39,897 nucleotides of DNA from an uncultured Clostridium sp. (GTDB lineage Bacteria; Bacillota; Clostridia; TANB77; CAG-508). Below are positions 1 through 7,801 of the stretch, in pieces (position 1 is the first letter of the stretch; every line of letters starts with the position of its first letter). The notes beneath the pieces were generated by a model. It did not search any database. It had not been told where the DNA came from and saw only the letters and a program-made list of their open reading frames with translations. The position numbers and the translations under genes were made by a program. The DNA is taken from contig CAOKLQ010000014.1 in assembly GCA_948469315.1 (NCBI GenBank), forward strand, positions 1 through 39,897, read 5' to 3'.

Positions 1-153
1 TTAGAATATGAAAATTTTGATAAAAATATTATATATGAAGGATTATTTTTAGAAAAATTAGAAGATAATAAAATAGAAGATTTAAAAATAAAAAATTTAA
101 TAGGAAATAGAGGAATAATATCAAAAGAAGAATTAAAAAAAATAATTAAATAA
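1..153 (+). CDS. C-terminal fragment of an unknown protein
   Basis: The first base opens a reading frame of 50 codons that ends in TAA. It is the 3' end of a gene whose start lies outside the window. The visible residues are rich in Lys, Glu, Ile and Asn and end in KEELKKIIK, with no motif I can assign. It lies about 90 bases upstream of greA, separated from it by the greA promoter, so it is probably the last gene of a preceding transcript. The frame is open and its composition matches the neighbouring genes, which is the only support for it being coding. Confidence 0.6.
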   Translation, partial: LEYENFDKNIIYEGLFLEKLEDNKIEDLKIKNLIGNRGIISKEELKKIIK

Positions 154-173
154 AAAATAAGTTTTTTCATCTA

Positions 174-202
174 TTGACAAAAGTTTAATAATGTTCTATA
201 TT
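174..202 (+). promoter_or_regulatory. Sigma-A-type promoter of greA
   Basis: A -35 box TTGACA (174-179) and a -10 box TATATT (197-202) are separated by 17 bases. A strong ribosome binding site AGGAGG (232-237) follows before the greA ATG at 246. The predicted start of transcription is near 209. Confidence 0.8.
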
Positions 203-245
203 GTTTAAGTACAAAATAATGTACATAGTTTAGGAGGTTAACATT

Positions 246-722
246 ATGGGAGATAAAGAAGTTATAATGACCCAAGAAGGGTTTAATAAATTAGAGCAAG
301 AACTTGAAGTCTTAAAAACTGAAAAGAGAGCCGAAATTGCAGAAAGAATAAAAGTAGCTTTGGGATTTGGAGACTTATCTGAGAATTCTGAATATGATGA
401 AGCAAAAACTGCACAAGCAGAAAACGAAGAAAAAATAGCAGAGATAGAAAAAAAATTAAGACTTGCAAAAATTATAGACGAATCTGAAATTGATACAAAA
501 ACAGTACAAGTAGGAAATATAGTAAAAGTATTTGACGAGGAATTTGATGAAGAAGTAGAATATACAATAGTAGGTTCTACAGAAGTAGACTTAGCACAAA
601 ATAAAATTTCTAATGAATCACCACTAGGTTCAGCATTACTTGGAAAAAAGAAAAATCAAGTAGTAGAAGTAGAAATTCCAGATGGAATAGCAAAATATAA
701 AATATTGTCAATAAAAAAATAA
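246..722 (+). CDS. greA: Transcription elongation factor GreA
   Basis: GreA inserts into the secondary channel of RNA polymerase and stimulates cleavage of backtracked RNA so that stalled elongation complexes can restart. The 158-residue length is typical. Residues 1 to about 80 form the antiparallel coiled coil. The acidic tip motif [13 protein letters not shown] carries D43 and E46, the pair that coordinates the catalytic Mg2+ in the family. The C-terminal FKBP-like domain contains the usual [11 protein letters not shown] segment. The ATG at 246 sits 8 bases after AGGAGG. It has its own promoter and terminator, so it is probably a single-gene transcript. Confidence 0.97.
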   Translation: MGDKEVIMTQEGFNKLEQELEVLKTEKRAEIAERIKVALGFGDLSENSEYDEAKTAQAENEEKIAEIEKKLRLAKIIDESEIDTKTVQVGNIVKVFDEEFDEEVEYTIVGSTEVDLAQNKISNESPLGSALLGKKKNQVVEVEIPDGIAKYKILSIKK

Positions 723-728
723 AGTAAA

Positions 729-756
729 TAAAGCACGACTTAAATCGTGCTTTTAA
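729..756 (+). terminator. Rho-independent terminator after greA
   Basis: The perfect inverted repeat AAAGCACGA / TCGTGCTTT (730-738 and 745-753, six-base loop) is followed by a short T tract, seven bases after the greA stop codon. Confidence 0.85.
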
Positions 757-794
757 ATTTTGTAATAAAGATAAAAAGGAAAATAATATAATAA

Positions 795-2528
795 ATGAAA
801 AAAATAAAAGAAATAATAAAACAAATAATTAATAAAAATAAAAAAGAAATAATAAATTATTTAATAATACTATTAATTTTTTTAATAACATATATAGTAA
901 TGTCATTATTAAATGAAATGGAAATAAAAAGTATATTTAATTTTAAAAATTTTATATTAAATTATTTAATAATATTAGCAATATTTTTTATTATAAAAGG
1001 AATAACTGGGAAAATAAAAATTGCAAGTATAATAACTATTTATTTATTTTTTATATTTGAAATAATAAATTATATAGTAACACAAGTAAGAGGTATTTCC
1101 GTAACAATTTCAGATATATATTCAATTAAAACTGCAATAAGTGTTGCAAAAGGAATTAAATTAAAATTAAATATTAATTTTTATATTTCAGTAATCTTAT
1201 TTATTAGTACTGTAATATTAATAAATTTATTAAAAATTAAAAAAGAAAATAAAATAAAAAGAATTATAAATTTAATTTTAGGAACAGTAATTATTTTAAT
1301 AATTTTTAATTTACCATATTTAAATAAAATAGGAATTTGGGATATAAACGATTGTTATAAAAATTATGGATCAGGTTTAACAATATTAAGAATGGCAAAA
1401 GATTTAAAAATAAATAAACCGAAAGAATATAATAAAAAAGAAATAAAAGAATTATTGGAAACTTACAAAGAAGAAAAATGTATACAGCAAAATGATGTTA
1501 ATATAATTGTAATAATGAATGAATCTTTTGCAGACTTAAATAAAATATACAAATTATCATTAAAACAAGATAATATTCCATTTTTTCATTCATTAGAAAA
1601 AGAAACGAAAATTGGTAAAATGCATTCTTCACAATATGGAGGAGGAACAGCAAATGTTGAATATGAATTTTTAACACAAAATACAACAGCTTTTTTACCA
1701 GTAGGTGCTACTCCATATCAACAATATATAAAAAGAAATGCAACTTCTATTGTAAGTCAGATGAACAAATTAAATTATACGACATATGGAATACATTCTT
1801 GGTATAAAACAAGTTATAGTAGAGGAAAAATATATAAATACTTTGGATTTAATAATGTGAAGTTTAAAGAAGATATACAAGATTTGGCTTATGAATATAA
1901 TGAATATCCAAGTGATTTAAGTACATATCAAGAATTAATAAATAAGTTAGAAAATAAAGAACAAAATGAAAAAATATTTTCTTTTGTTTTAACAATGCAA
2001 AATCATTTGCCATATATACATGAGCAGCCAAATGGAATACAATATGTGAAAGATGATATAATTTTGAATAATTATTTACAAATACAACATAAAGCAGATG
2101 AAGCTTTAGAAATATTTATAAATTATCTAAAAAACAAAAATGAAAAAACAATAGTATTATTTTTTGGAGATCATCAGCCAAATTTAGAACTTAGTGAAAA
2201 ATATCAACTAAGAGATGGATATTCAGGAGAAAATAAAGATTATATAGTACCATTTTTTATTTGGACAAACTATGAAGAAAGCTTAGATTATCCAGATGAG
2301 ACAAGTACAAACTATTTACAAAGTATATTATTAAAAAATGCAAAACTTCCAAAAGACTCGTATACAAAATATATTGAAGAATTACAAGAAAACATTCCAG
2401 TTATTACAACTCAATATTATATAGATAGGGATGGAAACAAATATAAAATAGATGACAGCACTTCACCTTATTATTATAAAGTTAAGGAATATGAAAATAT
2501 TGTTTATTATAAAATATTTGATGAGTAG
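795..2528 (+). CDS. LtaS-like membrane sulfatase/phosphoglycerol transferase
   Basis: This 577-residue protein has about five hydrophobic membrane segments in residues 1-190, followed by an extracellular alkaline-phosphatase/sulfatase domain of the lipoteichoic acid synthase family. Enzymes of this family move glycerol phosphate from phosphatidylglycerol onto a growing surface polymer. Visible motifs are IIVIMNES (metal ligand E243), GGGTANVEYEF with T285 at the nucleophile position, MQNHLPY, and FFGDHQPN with D459 and H460 as metal ligands. The exact polymer made cannot be told from sequence. The purine stretch AAAAAGGA ends 14 bases before the ATG, which is long, so translation may be modest. 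It converges on the next gene. Confidence 0.85.
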   Translation: MKKIKEIIKQIINKNKKEIINYLIILLIFLITYIVMSLLNEMEIKSIFNFKNFILNYLIILAIFFIIKGITGKIKIASIITIYLFFIFEIINYIVTQVRGISVTISDIYSIKTAISVAKGIKLKLNINFYISVILFISTVILINLLKIKKENKIKRIINLILGTVIILIIFNLPYLNKIGIWDINDCYKNYGSGLTILRMAKDLKINKPKEYNKKEIKELLETYKEEKCIQQNDVNIIVIMNESFADLNKIYKLSLKQDNIPFFHSLEKETKIGKMHSSQYGGGTANVEYEFLTQNTTAFLPVGATPYQQYIKRNATSIVSQMNKLNYTTYGIHSWYKTSYSRGKIYKYFGFNNVKFKEDIQDLAYEYNEYPSDLSTYQELINKLENKEQNEKIFSFVLTMQNHLPYIHEQPNGIQYVKDDIILNNYLQIQHKADEALEIFINYLKNKNEKTIVLFFGDHQPNLELSEKYQLRDGYSGENKDYIVPFFIWTNYEESLDYPDETSTNYLQSILLKNAKLPKDSYTKYIEELQENIPVITTQYYIDRDGNKYKIDDSTSPYYYKVKEYENIVYYKIFDE

Positions 2529-2537
2529 AAAGTAAAA

Positions 2538-2564
2538 GCAGACACTTAAAGTACAAGTGTCTGC
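2538..2564 (-). terminator. Terminator between convergent genes
   Basis: Ten-base perfect stem GCAGACACTT / AAGTGTCTGC (2538-2547 and 2555-2564). On the minus strand it is followed by TTTTACTTT, so it mainly serves the minus-strand gene at 2571-3020. It could also stop the LtaS-like transcript arriving from the other side. Confidence 0.7.
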
Positions 2565-2570
2565 AAGGAG

Positions 2571-3020
2571 TTAACAAGCCGAATTAATTGTATCTATGGC
2601 TTGTCTTAAGATCTTAGCTTTTGCTTTATCTCTTGGTTCATACAAAGTTATATGCAAAATTGGACCAGGAATAGATTTTTGCTTTGGATCAACTTCAGAA
2701 TTTTCTACTTTGAATTGCACAAAGCCATTATTTGATAGTACAAGGTTCGAAATTGATAAAAAATACATAAATCTTTCTGGTTCATATTTTAACATTCCAG
2801 ATAGAACCAGAGAGGAAAAAGTTTGCCTACAACGGTATATTTTTATTCTAAAAACACGAGAATTTTTAGATTCACCAATTGCAGAATATGTTATAGATGC
2901 ATAATTTCCTCTTAGTAACATTTGGTTACAAATTTTAACAATGTCTTCTAGCTCATCATAACTTTTCCGAAACTGAACTGTGAATGTAGTTATTTTTTTT
3001 AATGAATTAATTTCAACCAT
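2571..3020 (-). CDS. Hypothetical protein, 149 aa
   Basis: I do not recognise this family. The 149-residue product is soluble, with no signal peptide or membrane segment. It alternates beta-rich stretches (ASITYSAIGESKNSRVFRIKIY) with helices and ends in a helix DKAKAKILRQAIDTINSAC. The start is supported by a ribosome binding site (AAGGAGGA on the minus strand) and a promoter with TTGACT and TATAAT, and a terminator follows the gene. Arg18 is encoded by CGG (2967-2969), the only in-frame CGG in the window that does not coincide with a frameshift. A +1 shift there would meet a stop after six codons, so CGG must be readable here or the ORF is not used as drawn. Confidence 0.65.
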   Translation of the reverse strand: MVEINSLKKITTFTVQFRKSYDELEDIVKICNQMLLRGNYASITYSAIGESKNSRVFRIKIYRCRQTFSSLVLSGMLKYEPERFMYFLSISNLVLSNNGFVQFKVENSEVDPKQKSIPGPILHITLYEPRDKAKAKILRQAIDTINSAC

Positions 3021-3066
3021 TGTTATAATGTCCTCCTTTATATATAGCTAATTACTAACTTTTAGC

Positions 3067-3096
3067 ATTATAACATAAATTAACATAAATAGTCAA
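3067..3096 (-). promoter_or_regulatory. Promoter of the 149-aa gene
   Basis: On the minus strand, TTGACT (3091-3096) and TATAAT (3067-3072) are separated by 18 bases. A TG one base before the -10 box makes an extended -10. Confidence 0.7.
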
Positions 3097-3110
3097 ATAT
3101 AATAAAAAAT

Positions 3111-3130
3111 AAATCCCATCTTTGGGATTT
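3111..3130 (-). terminator. Terminator of the 91-aa gene
   Basis: The stem AAATCCC / GGGATTT (3111-3117 and 3124-3130) is followed on the minus strand by ATTTTTTAT. It lies just beyond the stop codon of the gene at 3134-3409. Confidence 0.75.
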
Positions 3131-3133
3131 ATT

Positions 3134-3409
3134 CTATAACCATTGTTTTGCATTTCCTCTTAATTCATTTTTTTGATCTTCATATACATTATCTAAATAA
3201 TAAATATCATAATTTCCAGAATCTAAAACTCTATTTACGATACATTCATTAAGAACTGGTGTATTACCAAAATAATGTAAGAAATCAGAATTTTTTTCTT
3301 TTGAAACAATTATATTTTGTAAATTATAAATCATTTCAACTCCTCCTTTAGTTCCTCCTGCAGTAGTTTTTACAGCTCTTACTGATTTTTCATTTGCTGG
3401 TCTTGCCAT
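3134..3409 (-). CDS. Hypothetical protein, 91 aa, with a second possible start
   Basis: The product is not recognised. The 91 residues are hydrophilic, with an aromatic-rich middle (DIYYLDNVYEDQ) and no membrane segment. The ATG at 3407-3409 follows AAGGAGG at normal spacing. Met26 is also preceded by a near-perfect ribosome binding site (AAAGGAGGAGTTGAA), so a 66-residue form starting at MIYNLQNIIV is equally plausible. The N-terminal 25 residues are basic and glycine-rich. The gene has its own promoter and terminator and is transcribed away from the ribosomal operon. Confidence 0.6.
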   Translation of the reverse strand: MARPANEKSVRAVKTTAGGTKGGVEMIYNLQNIIVSKEKNSDFLHYFGNTPVLNECIVNRVLDSGNYDIYYLDNVYEDQKNELRGNAKQWL

Positions 3410-3455
3410 GTTAATAGCCTCCTTAAAATTTATTTAATATTTAATTATTAAATGT

Positions 3456-3483
3456 ATTATATCAAAAAAAATAAAAAAATCAA
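3456..3483 (-). promoter_or_regulatory. Promoter of the 91-aa gene
   Basis: On the minus strand TTGATT (3478-3483), a 16-base T-rich spacer and TATAAT (3456-3461) are seen, with a TG extended -10 element. It is divergent from the S10 operon promoter about 90 bases away; the bases between the two promoters are AT-rich with nothing else recognisable. Confidence 0.65.
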
Positions 3484-3571
3484 TTCTTTTGTAAAAAAAA
3501 ATGAAAAAAATTTTTTAGAGATAAATTGTAAGTAATTTTTACAAAAAAATTACAAAATTATAAAATAGATG

Positions 3572-3600
3572 TTGACTTACGGATAAAAGCATTGTATAAT
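3572..3600 (+). promoter_or_regulatory. Consensus promoter of the S10-spc-alpha operon
   Basis: TTGACT (3572-3577), a 17-base spacer and TATAAT (3595-3600) match the vegetative sigma consensus almost perfectly, as expected for a major ribosomal protein operon. Transcription should start near 3607, giving a leader of about 300 bases before rpsJ. Confidence 0.85.
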
Positions 3601-3710
3601 AACAAAGCATGAGTTTTAGCGTTGAAGTAGAATGTGGCTACAAATCCTTACGGATGTAAGTGTTTGGAGGGAACTTCTATGGAGTATGTCTTGGCTTAGA
3701 CCGGGCGGTT

Positions 3711-3776
3711 AAGTTAGCTGTACGAAGCAAAGCGAGTTACAGATAACTTATGCAACCGAAACAAAGTGAGGTTGCA
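3711..3776 (+). repeat. Family II twin hairpin, copy in the rpsJ leader
   Basis: Hairpin 1 is AAGTTA-CTGT / ACAG-TAACTT (3711-3749) with a g/a mismatch and a loop carrying GAAGCAAAGCGA. Hairpin 2 is GCAACC / GGTTGC (3752-3775) with the related loop GAAACAAAGTGA. It interrupts an otherwise leader-like sequence. Confidence 0.7.
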
Positions 3777-3797
3777 GACATCTTAAACAGCACTTAT

Positions 3798-3830
3798 CCC
3801 AAGCAAAAACATGCAAAACTTGGGTTTTTA
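3798..3830 (+). terminator. Attenuator terminator upstream of rpsJ
   Basis: CCCAAG (3798-3803) pairs with CTTGGG (3819-3824), immediately followed by five T. It lies 80 bases before rpsJ inside the transcribed leader, so it must be read through or prevented for operon expression. Confidence 0.7.
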
Positions 3831-3908
3831 TATTGGAGTTTTAGGAAACACCAGGGTGCGTTTAAACTTGCCTAGGTAAAATTTGAATTTTAAGGAGGGA
3901 AAATTACT

Positions 3909-4238
3909 ATGGCAACAACAAATCAAACAGTAGCTAGTGAAAAAATTAGAATAAGATTAAAGGCTTTTGATCATGTTGTTTTAGAACAGTCTGCTGAAAA
4001 AATAGTAGATACTGCTAAAAAAACAGGAGCTAAAGTTTCAGGTCCTATACCACTACCTACACAAAAAGAAGTTGTAACAATTTTACGTTGTCCTCATAAA
4101 TACAAAGATTCAAGAGAACAATTTGAAATGAGAACACATAAAAGAGTTATCGATATTCTTTATCCAACACAAAAAACAGTTGATACATTAATGAAATTAG
4201 AATTACCAGCTGGTGTTGAAATAGAAATTAAGTTATAA
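3909..4238 (+). CDS. rpsJ: 30S ribosomal protein S10
   Basis: S10 sits in the head of the small subunit and in other bacteria also joins the NusB antitermination complex. The 109-residue sequence has the core [21 protein letters not shown], the P-loop-like GPIPLPTQ segment and [21 protein letters not shown], all conserved in the family. It carries about seven extra N-terminal residues compared with the common 102-residue form. The ATG is preceded by AAGGAGGG. It is the first gene of the operon. Its stop codon overlaps the first bases of a family II repeat. Confidence 0.97.
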   Translation: MATTNQTVASEKIRIRLKAFDHVVLEQSAEKIVDTAKKTGAKVSGPIPLPTQKEVVTILRCPHKYKDSREQFEMRTHKRVIDILYPTQKTVDTLMKLELPAGVEIEIKL

Positions 4239-4316
4239 GTTAATGAAAATGAGCAGAGCAAATTTGTGTTACTTGTAACTTATGCAGATGAGCAAATTAA
4301 ATGAAGCGAATCTGTA
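4236..4316 (+). repeat. Family II twin hairpin (degenerate) after rpsJ
   Basis: AAGTTA (4237-4242) and TAACTT (4276-4281) frame the first hairpin. The second is CAGAT / ATCTG, with loop words GAGCA and GAAGCGAA. The rpsJ stop codon TAA overlaps the first bases. Confidence 0.55.
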
Positions 4317-4455
4317 ATCATTTAAAAAGAAAAATCAAACCATGCTACTATATAAATATGAAAGAAAATTATATAAGAAGGAAAATGCATATAATTTGGA
4401 GACCAAATAGACTATACAATTAATAGTAGCCAATAGTTAGGAGGAAAATTTAAAA
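4317..4455 (+). other. rpsJ-rplC spacer with hairpin
   Basis: GCTACTAT near 4339 and ATAGTAGC near 4424 form a distant inverted repeat that encloses a smaller TTTGG-aga-CCAAA hairpin. AGGAGG for rplC follows. No promoter was recognised. Confidence 0.35.
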
Positions 4456-5085
4456 ATGAAAAAAGGAATAATAGGAAAGAAAATTGGAATGACACAAATA
4501 TTTGATGAATCAGGAAAAGTTATTCCAGTAACAGTAATTGAAGCTGGACCTTGTTTAGTTGCACAAGTAAAAACAGTAGAAACAGATGGATATAATGCAA
4601 TTCAATTAGGATTTGGCGATGTAAAAATTAAAAAAGTTATAAAACCAATTCAAGGACATTTTGCAAAAGCAAATTTAGAACCTAAAAAACATTTAAGAGA
4701 ATTCAGACTAGAAGACGTATCAGAATATAAAGTAGGTGATGAATTAAAAGCAGATGTTTTTGAAATAGGAGAAAAAGTAGATATACAAGGAACTACAAAA
4801 GGAAAAGGATTCCAAGGTGTTATAAAAAGACATGGACAACATAGAGGACCTATGGGACATGGATCAATGTATCATAGAAGACCAGGTTCAATGGGATCAA
4901 CATCTACACCAGGTAGAGTTTTTAAAGGTAAAAAGTTACCAGGACACATGGGAGTTCAAACAGTCACAATACAAAATCTAGAAATTGTAAAAGTTGACTT
5001 AAATAAAAATGTATTATTAATAAAAGGTAGTGTGCCAGGAGTTAAAGGTGCTATCTTAAAAATAAAAACAAGTGTTAAAGCGTAA
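4456..5085 (+). CDS. rplC: 50S ribosomal protein L3
   Basis: L3 is a primary binder of 23S rRNA that reaches the peptidyl transferase centre. The 209 residues match the bacterial family from end to end: [20 protein letters not shown] at the start, then [13 protein letters not shown] and the loop [18 protein letters not shown], which extends into the rRNA core, and PGHMGVQ near residue 160. The ATG follows AGGAGG. rplD follows after 14 bases, so the two are translated from adjacent sites on one mRNA. Confidence 0.97.
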   Translation: MKKGIIGKKIGMTQIFDESGKVIPVTVIEAGPCLVAQVKTVETDGYNAIQLGFGDVKIKKVIKPIQGHFAKANLEPKKHLREFRLEDVSEYKVGDELKADVFEIGEKVDIQGTTKGKGFQGVIKRHGQHRGPMGHGSMYHRRPGSMGSTSTPGRVFKGKKLPGHMGVQTVTIQNLEIVKVDLNKNVLLIKGSVPGVKGAILKIKTSVKA

Positions 5086-5099
5086 GGAGGGGAAGATAA

Positions 5100-5723
5100 A
5101 TGCCTAAAATAGATGTATATAATATGCAAGGGAAAAAAGTAAGTGATGTAGAACTAAATGAAGCTATTTTTGGAATTGAACCAAATGAAGCAGTTGTACA
5201 TAGTGTTTTAGTAAATTACCTAGCAAATCAAAGACAAGGTACACAAAGTACAAAAACAAGATCAGAAGTACGTGGTGGTGGAAGAAAACCATGGAGACAA
5301 AAAGGAACAGGTAGAGCAAGACAAGGAAGTATACGTGCACCACAATGGGTAAAAGGTGGTATAGCATTAGGTCCAAAACCTCGTTCATACAAATATACAG
5401 TAAACAAAAAAGAAAGAAGACTTGCAATAAAATCTGTACTTAGTTCAAAAGTATTAGAAAATAATTTAATAGTTGTAGATAAAATGGACTTAAAAGAAAT
5501 AAAAACACAAAATATGGTAAAAGCTTTAAATAGCTTGAAAATAGAAGGAAAAGCATTAATAATGTTGCCAGAAAGAAATGAAATAGTTCAAAAATCTGCA
5601 AGAAATATTGAAGGAGTAAAAACTACACTAGTAAATACAATAAATGTTTATGATTTATTAAAATATAGTAAATTAGTAATTACTCTAGATACAGTAAAAA
5701 AATTAGAGGAGGTGTACGCATAA
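5100..5723 (+). CDS. rplD: 50S ribosomal protein L4
   Basis: L4 lines the peptide exit tunnel and in many bacteria represses its own operon. The 207-residue sequence contains the tunnel loop with GGGRKPWRQKGTGRARQGS (residues about 60-78) and GGIALGPKPRSYKY. The globular domain ends in a family-typical DLLKYSKLVITLDTVKKLEEV. AAGGAGGGG precedes the ATG at 5100. The stop codon is separated from rplW by a single base, consistent with coupled translation. Given the structured rpsJ leader, L4 is one candidate regulator, but nothing in the sequence proves it. Confidence 0.97.
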   Translation: MPKIDVYNMQGKKVSDVELNEAIFGIEPNEAVVHSVLVNYLANQRQGTQSTKTRSEVRGGGRKPWRQKGTGRARQGSIRAPQWVKGGIALGPKPRSYKYTVNKKERRLAIKSVLSSKVLENNLIVVDKMDLKEIKTQNMVKALNSLKIEGKALIMLPERNEIVQKSARNIEGVKTTLVNTINVYDLLKYSKLVITLDTVKKLEEVYA

Positions 5724-5724
5724 G

Positions 5725-6072
5725 ATGATAGCAGAAGAAATAATAGTAAGACCAATAGTTACTGAAAAAAGCAATGATGGTCTTGGGGAAGGTAAGTACA
5801 CTTTTGAAGTAAACAAAAAAGCAACTAAAGTTGAAATAGCAAAAGCTGTTGAAAAACTTTTTAATGTAAAAGTTTTAAAAGTAAATACAATGACAATAAA
5901 AGGAAAGAAAAAAAGAGTAGGAGTACATATTGGAAAAACATCTAACTGGAAAAAAGCAATAGTAACAATAGACACAAATCCTACAGATTCATCTTACTTA
6001 AGCAAAGGTGGAAAGGAAGTTAAAATTTCTAAAAAGTATAAAGATTCTATAGATGAATTTATGGGTGCTTAG
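5725..6072 (+). CDS. rplW: 50S ribosomal protein L23
   Basis: L23 lies at the exit of the peptide tunnel and docks trigger factor and the signal recognition particle. The product has 115 residues, slightly longer than the usual 95-100, with IIVRPIVTEKS at the N-terminus, the YTFEVNKKATKVEIAKAVEKLFNVKV core and GKKKRVG in the loop that enters the tunnel. The C-terminal tail after residue 95 (SKKYKDSIDEFMGA) is an extension. The ribosome binding site GAGGAGGTG lies within the end of rplD. It ends in TAG and is followed at once by hairpin repeats. Confidence 0.96.
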   Translation: MIAEEIIVRPIVTEKSNDGLGEGKYTFEVNKKATKVEIAKAVEKLFNVKVLKVNTMTIKGKKKRVGVHIGKTSNWKKAIVTIDTNPTDSSYLSKGGKEVKISKKYKDSIDEFMGA

Positions 6073-6190
6073 AAATTATAAGCGGCGTCTAACTTTGTTA
6101 ACCTTCATTTGAAATTTTATCAATGTGCAATAGCATACCTCAAAAATTTCAAAATTGGTTGCCTCGTTATACTTGCTTCTAATTCCTAAT
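6073..6190 (+). repeat. Family I-like divergent hairpin after rplW
   Basis: The outer arms AGAAATTATAAGC and GCTTCTAATTCCT (6176-6188) are complementary apart from two differences, and an inner stem TTGAAATTTT / AAAATTTCAA encloses a short loop. Layout and size match family I, but the loop differs. It starts directly after the rplW stop codon and is followed in tandem by a standard copy. Confidence 0.5.
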
Positions 6191-6200
6191 CATAAAAATA

Positions 6201-6312
6201 ATTAAAAGCAGCAATTAAGCACATTTTTGTTTTATTTAATCAAACCTCGATGTACAAACATACACCTTCGTCTTGATTAATTCACAAAAAAGCACATCTT
6301 ACTACTTTTAAT
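6201..6312 (+). repeat. Family I hairpin, copy A
   Basis: The outer arms are ATTAAAAGCAG / CTACTTTTAAT. The boxes GCACATTTTTG and CAAAAAAGCACATCTTAC, the inner stem TTAATCAA / TTGATTAA and the cap CCTCGATGTACA...TACACCTTCGTC are all present in forward orientation. Confidence 0.8.
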
Positions 6313-6547
6313 CAATTTAAAAAAATATCGGGAAAGAACCCGGAGAATAAAGAATATCTGCTAATACGGAGCAGGAAAAATAACCGTAAATATATAATAG
6401 TAGAGAAGAGAAACAATCAAAAGCGAGTAGTGCTAGGAAAATGAATTCAAAATCCGCAGTCATACATATAGTACGTCGAGGACATTTTGAATGAAATTTG
6501 ACAACGCAATACGAAGATTTTCATTGTTTCGAGAAAGGAACATTATT
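6313..6547 (+). other. Unexplained 235-base leader-like region before rplB
   Basis: No repeat family or ORF explains this stretch. Short stems are visible: CGGG / CCCG (6329-6332, 6339-6342) and CTGC / GCAG (6358-6361, 6371-6374). TACGG (6365-6369) could instead pair with CCGTA (6384-6388), which would break the second stem. The region may be an RNA leader for rplB and downstream genes or the remains of an inserted element. No convincing promoter was seen. Confidence 0.35.
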
Positions 6548-7375
6548 ATGGCAATGAAACACTTTAAACCATATACACCATCAAGAAGAAATATGACTAT
6601 TTCAACATTTGATGAAATAACAAAAAAGACTCCTGAAAAATCTTTACTTGCTAAAAAAAGTAAAAATGCAGGAAGAAACTCATATGGAAGAATAACAGTT
6701 AGACACCAAGGTGGTGGAAATAGACAAAAATATAGAATAATAGATTTTAAACGTAAAAAAGATGATATGCAAGCAACTGTAATTGGAATAGAATATGATC
6801 CAAATAGAAGTGCAAATATAGCATTAATAGAATATGAAGATGGACAAAAATCATACATATTAGCACCAGTAGGACTAACAGATGGAGATAAAGTAATATC
6901 AGGACAAAAAGTTGATATTAAACCAGGAAACTGTATGCCAATAGAAAGCATACCAGTTGGTACTATGATACACAATATAGAATTAAATCCAGGTCAAGGT
7001 GGAAAATTAGTAAGAAGTGCTGGTCAAGATGCACAACTTATGGCTAAAGAAGGAAAATATGCACATGTAAGACTTCCATCAGGAGAAATGAGATTAATAT
7101 TATCAAAATGTAGAGCTACTATAGGAACAGTTGGGAATACAGATCATGATACTATGAAAATAGGTAAAGCAGGAAGAAAAAGACATATGGGAATTAGACC
7201 AACAGTTAGAGGTTCAGTTATGAATCCAGTAGATCACCCTCATGGTGGTGGTGAAGGTAGAGCACCAGTAGGACACGCAGGACCATTAACACCTTGGGGT
7301 AAACCAGCTCTTGGATACAAGACAAGAAACAAGAAAAAATTATCTAACAAATTTATTGTTAAGAGAAGAAAATAA
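6548..7375 (+). CDS. rplB: 50S ribosomal protein L2
   Basis: L2 is a core 23S rRNA binder required for subunit joining and peptidyl transferase activity. The 275-residue form starting at [17 protein letters not shown] is standard; an upstream in-frame ATG at 6491 would add 19 residues foreign to the family, and AAAGGA lies just before 6548. The conserved [15 protein letters not shown] segment, with the histidine essential in the family, lies near residue 225, and the C-terminus [18 protein letters not shown] is typical. It is separated from rplW by 475 bases of repeats, unusual for this tightly packed operon. Confidence 0.97.
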   Translation: MAMKHFKPYTPSRRNMTISTFDEITKKTPEKSLLAKKSKNAGRNSYGRITVRHQGGGNRQKYRIIDFKRKKDDMQATVIGIEYDPNRSANIALIEYEDGQKSYILAPVGLTDGDKVISGQKVDIKPGNCMPIESIPVGTMIHNIELNPGQGGKLVRSAGQDAQLMAKEGKYAHVRLPSGEMRLILSKCRATIGTVGNTDHDTMKIGKAGRKRHMGIRPTVRGSVMNPVDHPHGGGEGRAPVGHAGPLTPWGKPALGYKTRNKKKLSNKFIVKRRK

Positions 7376-7403
7376 TATATGTGCATAAATAAAGGTATGT
7401 AGC

Positions 7404-7426
7404 GGGTCGGCGGCCTTAGGCGACCC
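7404..7426 (+). repeat. GC-rich hairpin before rpsS
   Basis: GGGTCG (7404-7409) and CGACCC (7421-7426) enclose an 11-base loop. The GC content stands out from the surrounding AT-rich DNA, as do the similar hairpins near secY, adk and map. Confidence 0.5.
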
Positions 7427-7498
7427 AATATTGTAATTACACAAATATATAAACGCTAATACAAATTAGAAATTTGTTGAAAGGAGGACATTATATAT

Positions 7499-7777
7499 AT
7501 GTCAAGATCAAGCAAAAAGAAACCTTTTGTTCAAGAAAGATTATTAAAAAGAATAGAAGATATGAATGAAAGTGGTAAAAAAGAAGTATTAAAAACATGG
7601 TCAAGAGCATCTACTATATATCCACAAATGATTGGACACACAATAGCTGTTCATGATGGTAGAAAACATGTACCAGTATACATATCAGAAGAAATGATAG
7701 GACATAAACTAGGTGAATTTGCTCCTACAAGAACATATAAAGGTCATGCAGGAGAAAAAACAACTAAAAAGAAATAA
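7499..7777 (+). CDS. rpsS: 30S ribosomal protein S19
   Basis: S19 binds the head of the 30S subunit and contacts the A-site finger and S13. The 92-residue length is standard. [11 protein letters not shown], the [30 protein letters not shown] core and [16 protein letters not shown] are all present. AAGGAGGAC precedes the ATG. rplV follows after 24 bases, and the long spacer upstream holds a GC-rich hairpin rather than a gene. Confidence 0.97.
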   Translation: MSRSSKKKPFVQERLLKRIEDMNESGKKEVLKTWSRASTIYPQMIGHTIAVHDGRKHVPVYISEEMIGHKLGEFAPTRTYKGHAGEKTTKKK

Positions 7778-7801
7778 TAAATAAGGAGGGACTTAGAAGT
7801 A

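Larger units (their letters stand above)
3607..3908 (+). ncRNA. Long structured leader of rpsJ with attenuator-like terminator
   Basis: The leader contains several short hairpins, an inserted family II twin hairpin (3711-3776) and then a terminator (3798-3829). CTTGG at 3690-3694 can pair with CCAAG at 3799-3803, which is the 5' arm of the terminator, so folding upstream could prevent termination. The first ATG (3609) opens a 16-codon frame with an in-frame CGG at 3651. It would be almost leaderless and may be chance. I cannot name the leader family; ribosomal protein autoregulation is the likely role. Confidence 0.6.

Noticed and set aside
3607..3908. T-box riboswitch before rpsJ, suggested by AGGGTGCG
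   Set aside because: The T-box core (AGGGTGGNACCGCG) is not matched and no antiterminator bulge with the proper partner is present.
5164..5427. Long minus-strand open frames inside ribosomal protein genes
   Set aside because: They are shadows of biased codon use in the sense genes, with no ribosome binding sites and improbable Leu/Phe-rich translations.
6491..6547. Upstream start of L2 at 6491
   Set aside because: It would add 19 residues absent from the L2 family, while ATG 6548 has a ribosome binding site and the standard N-terminus.
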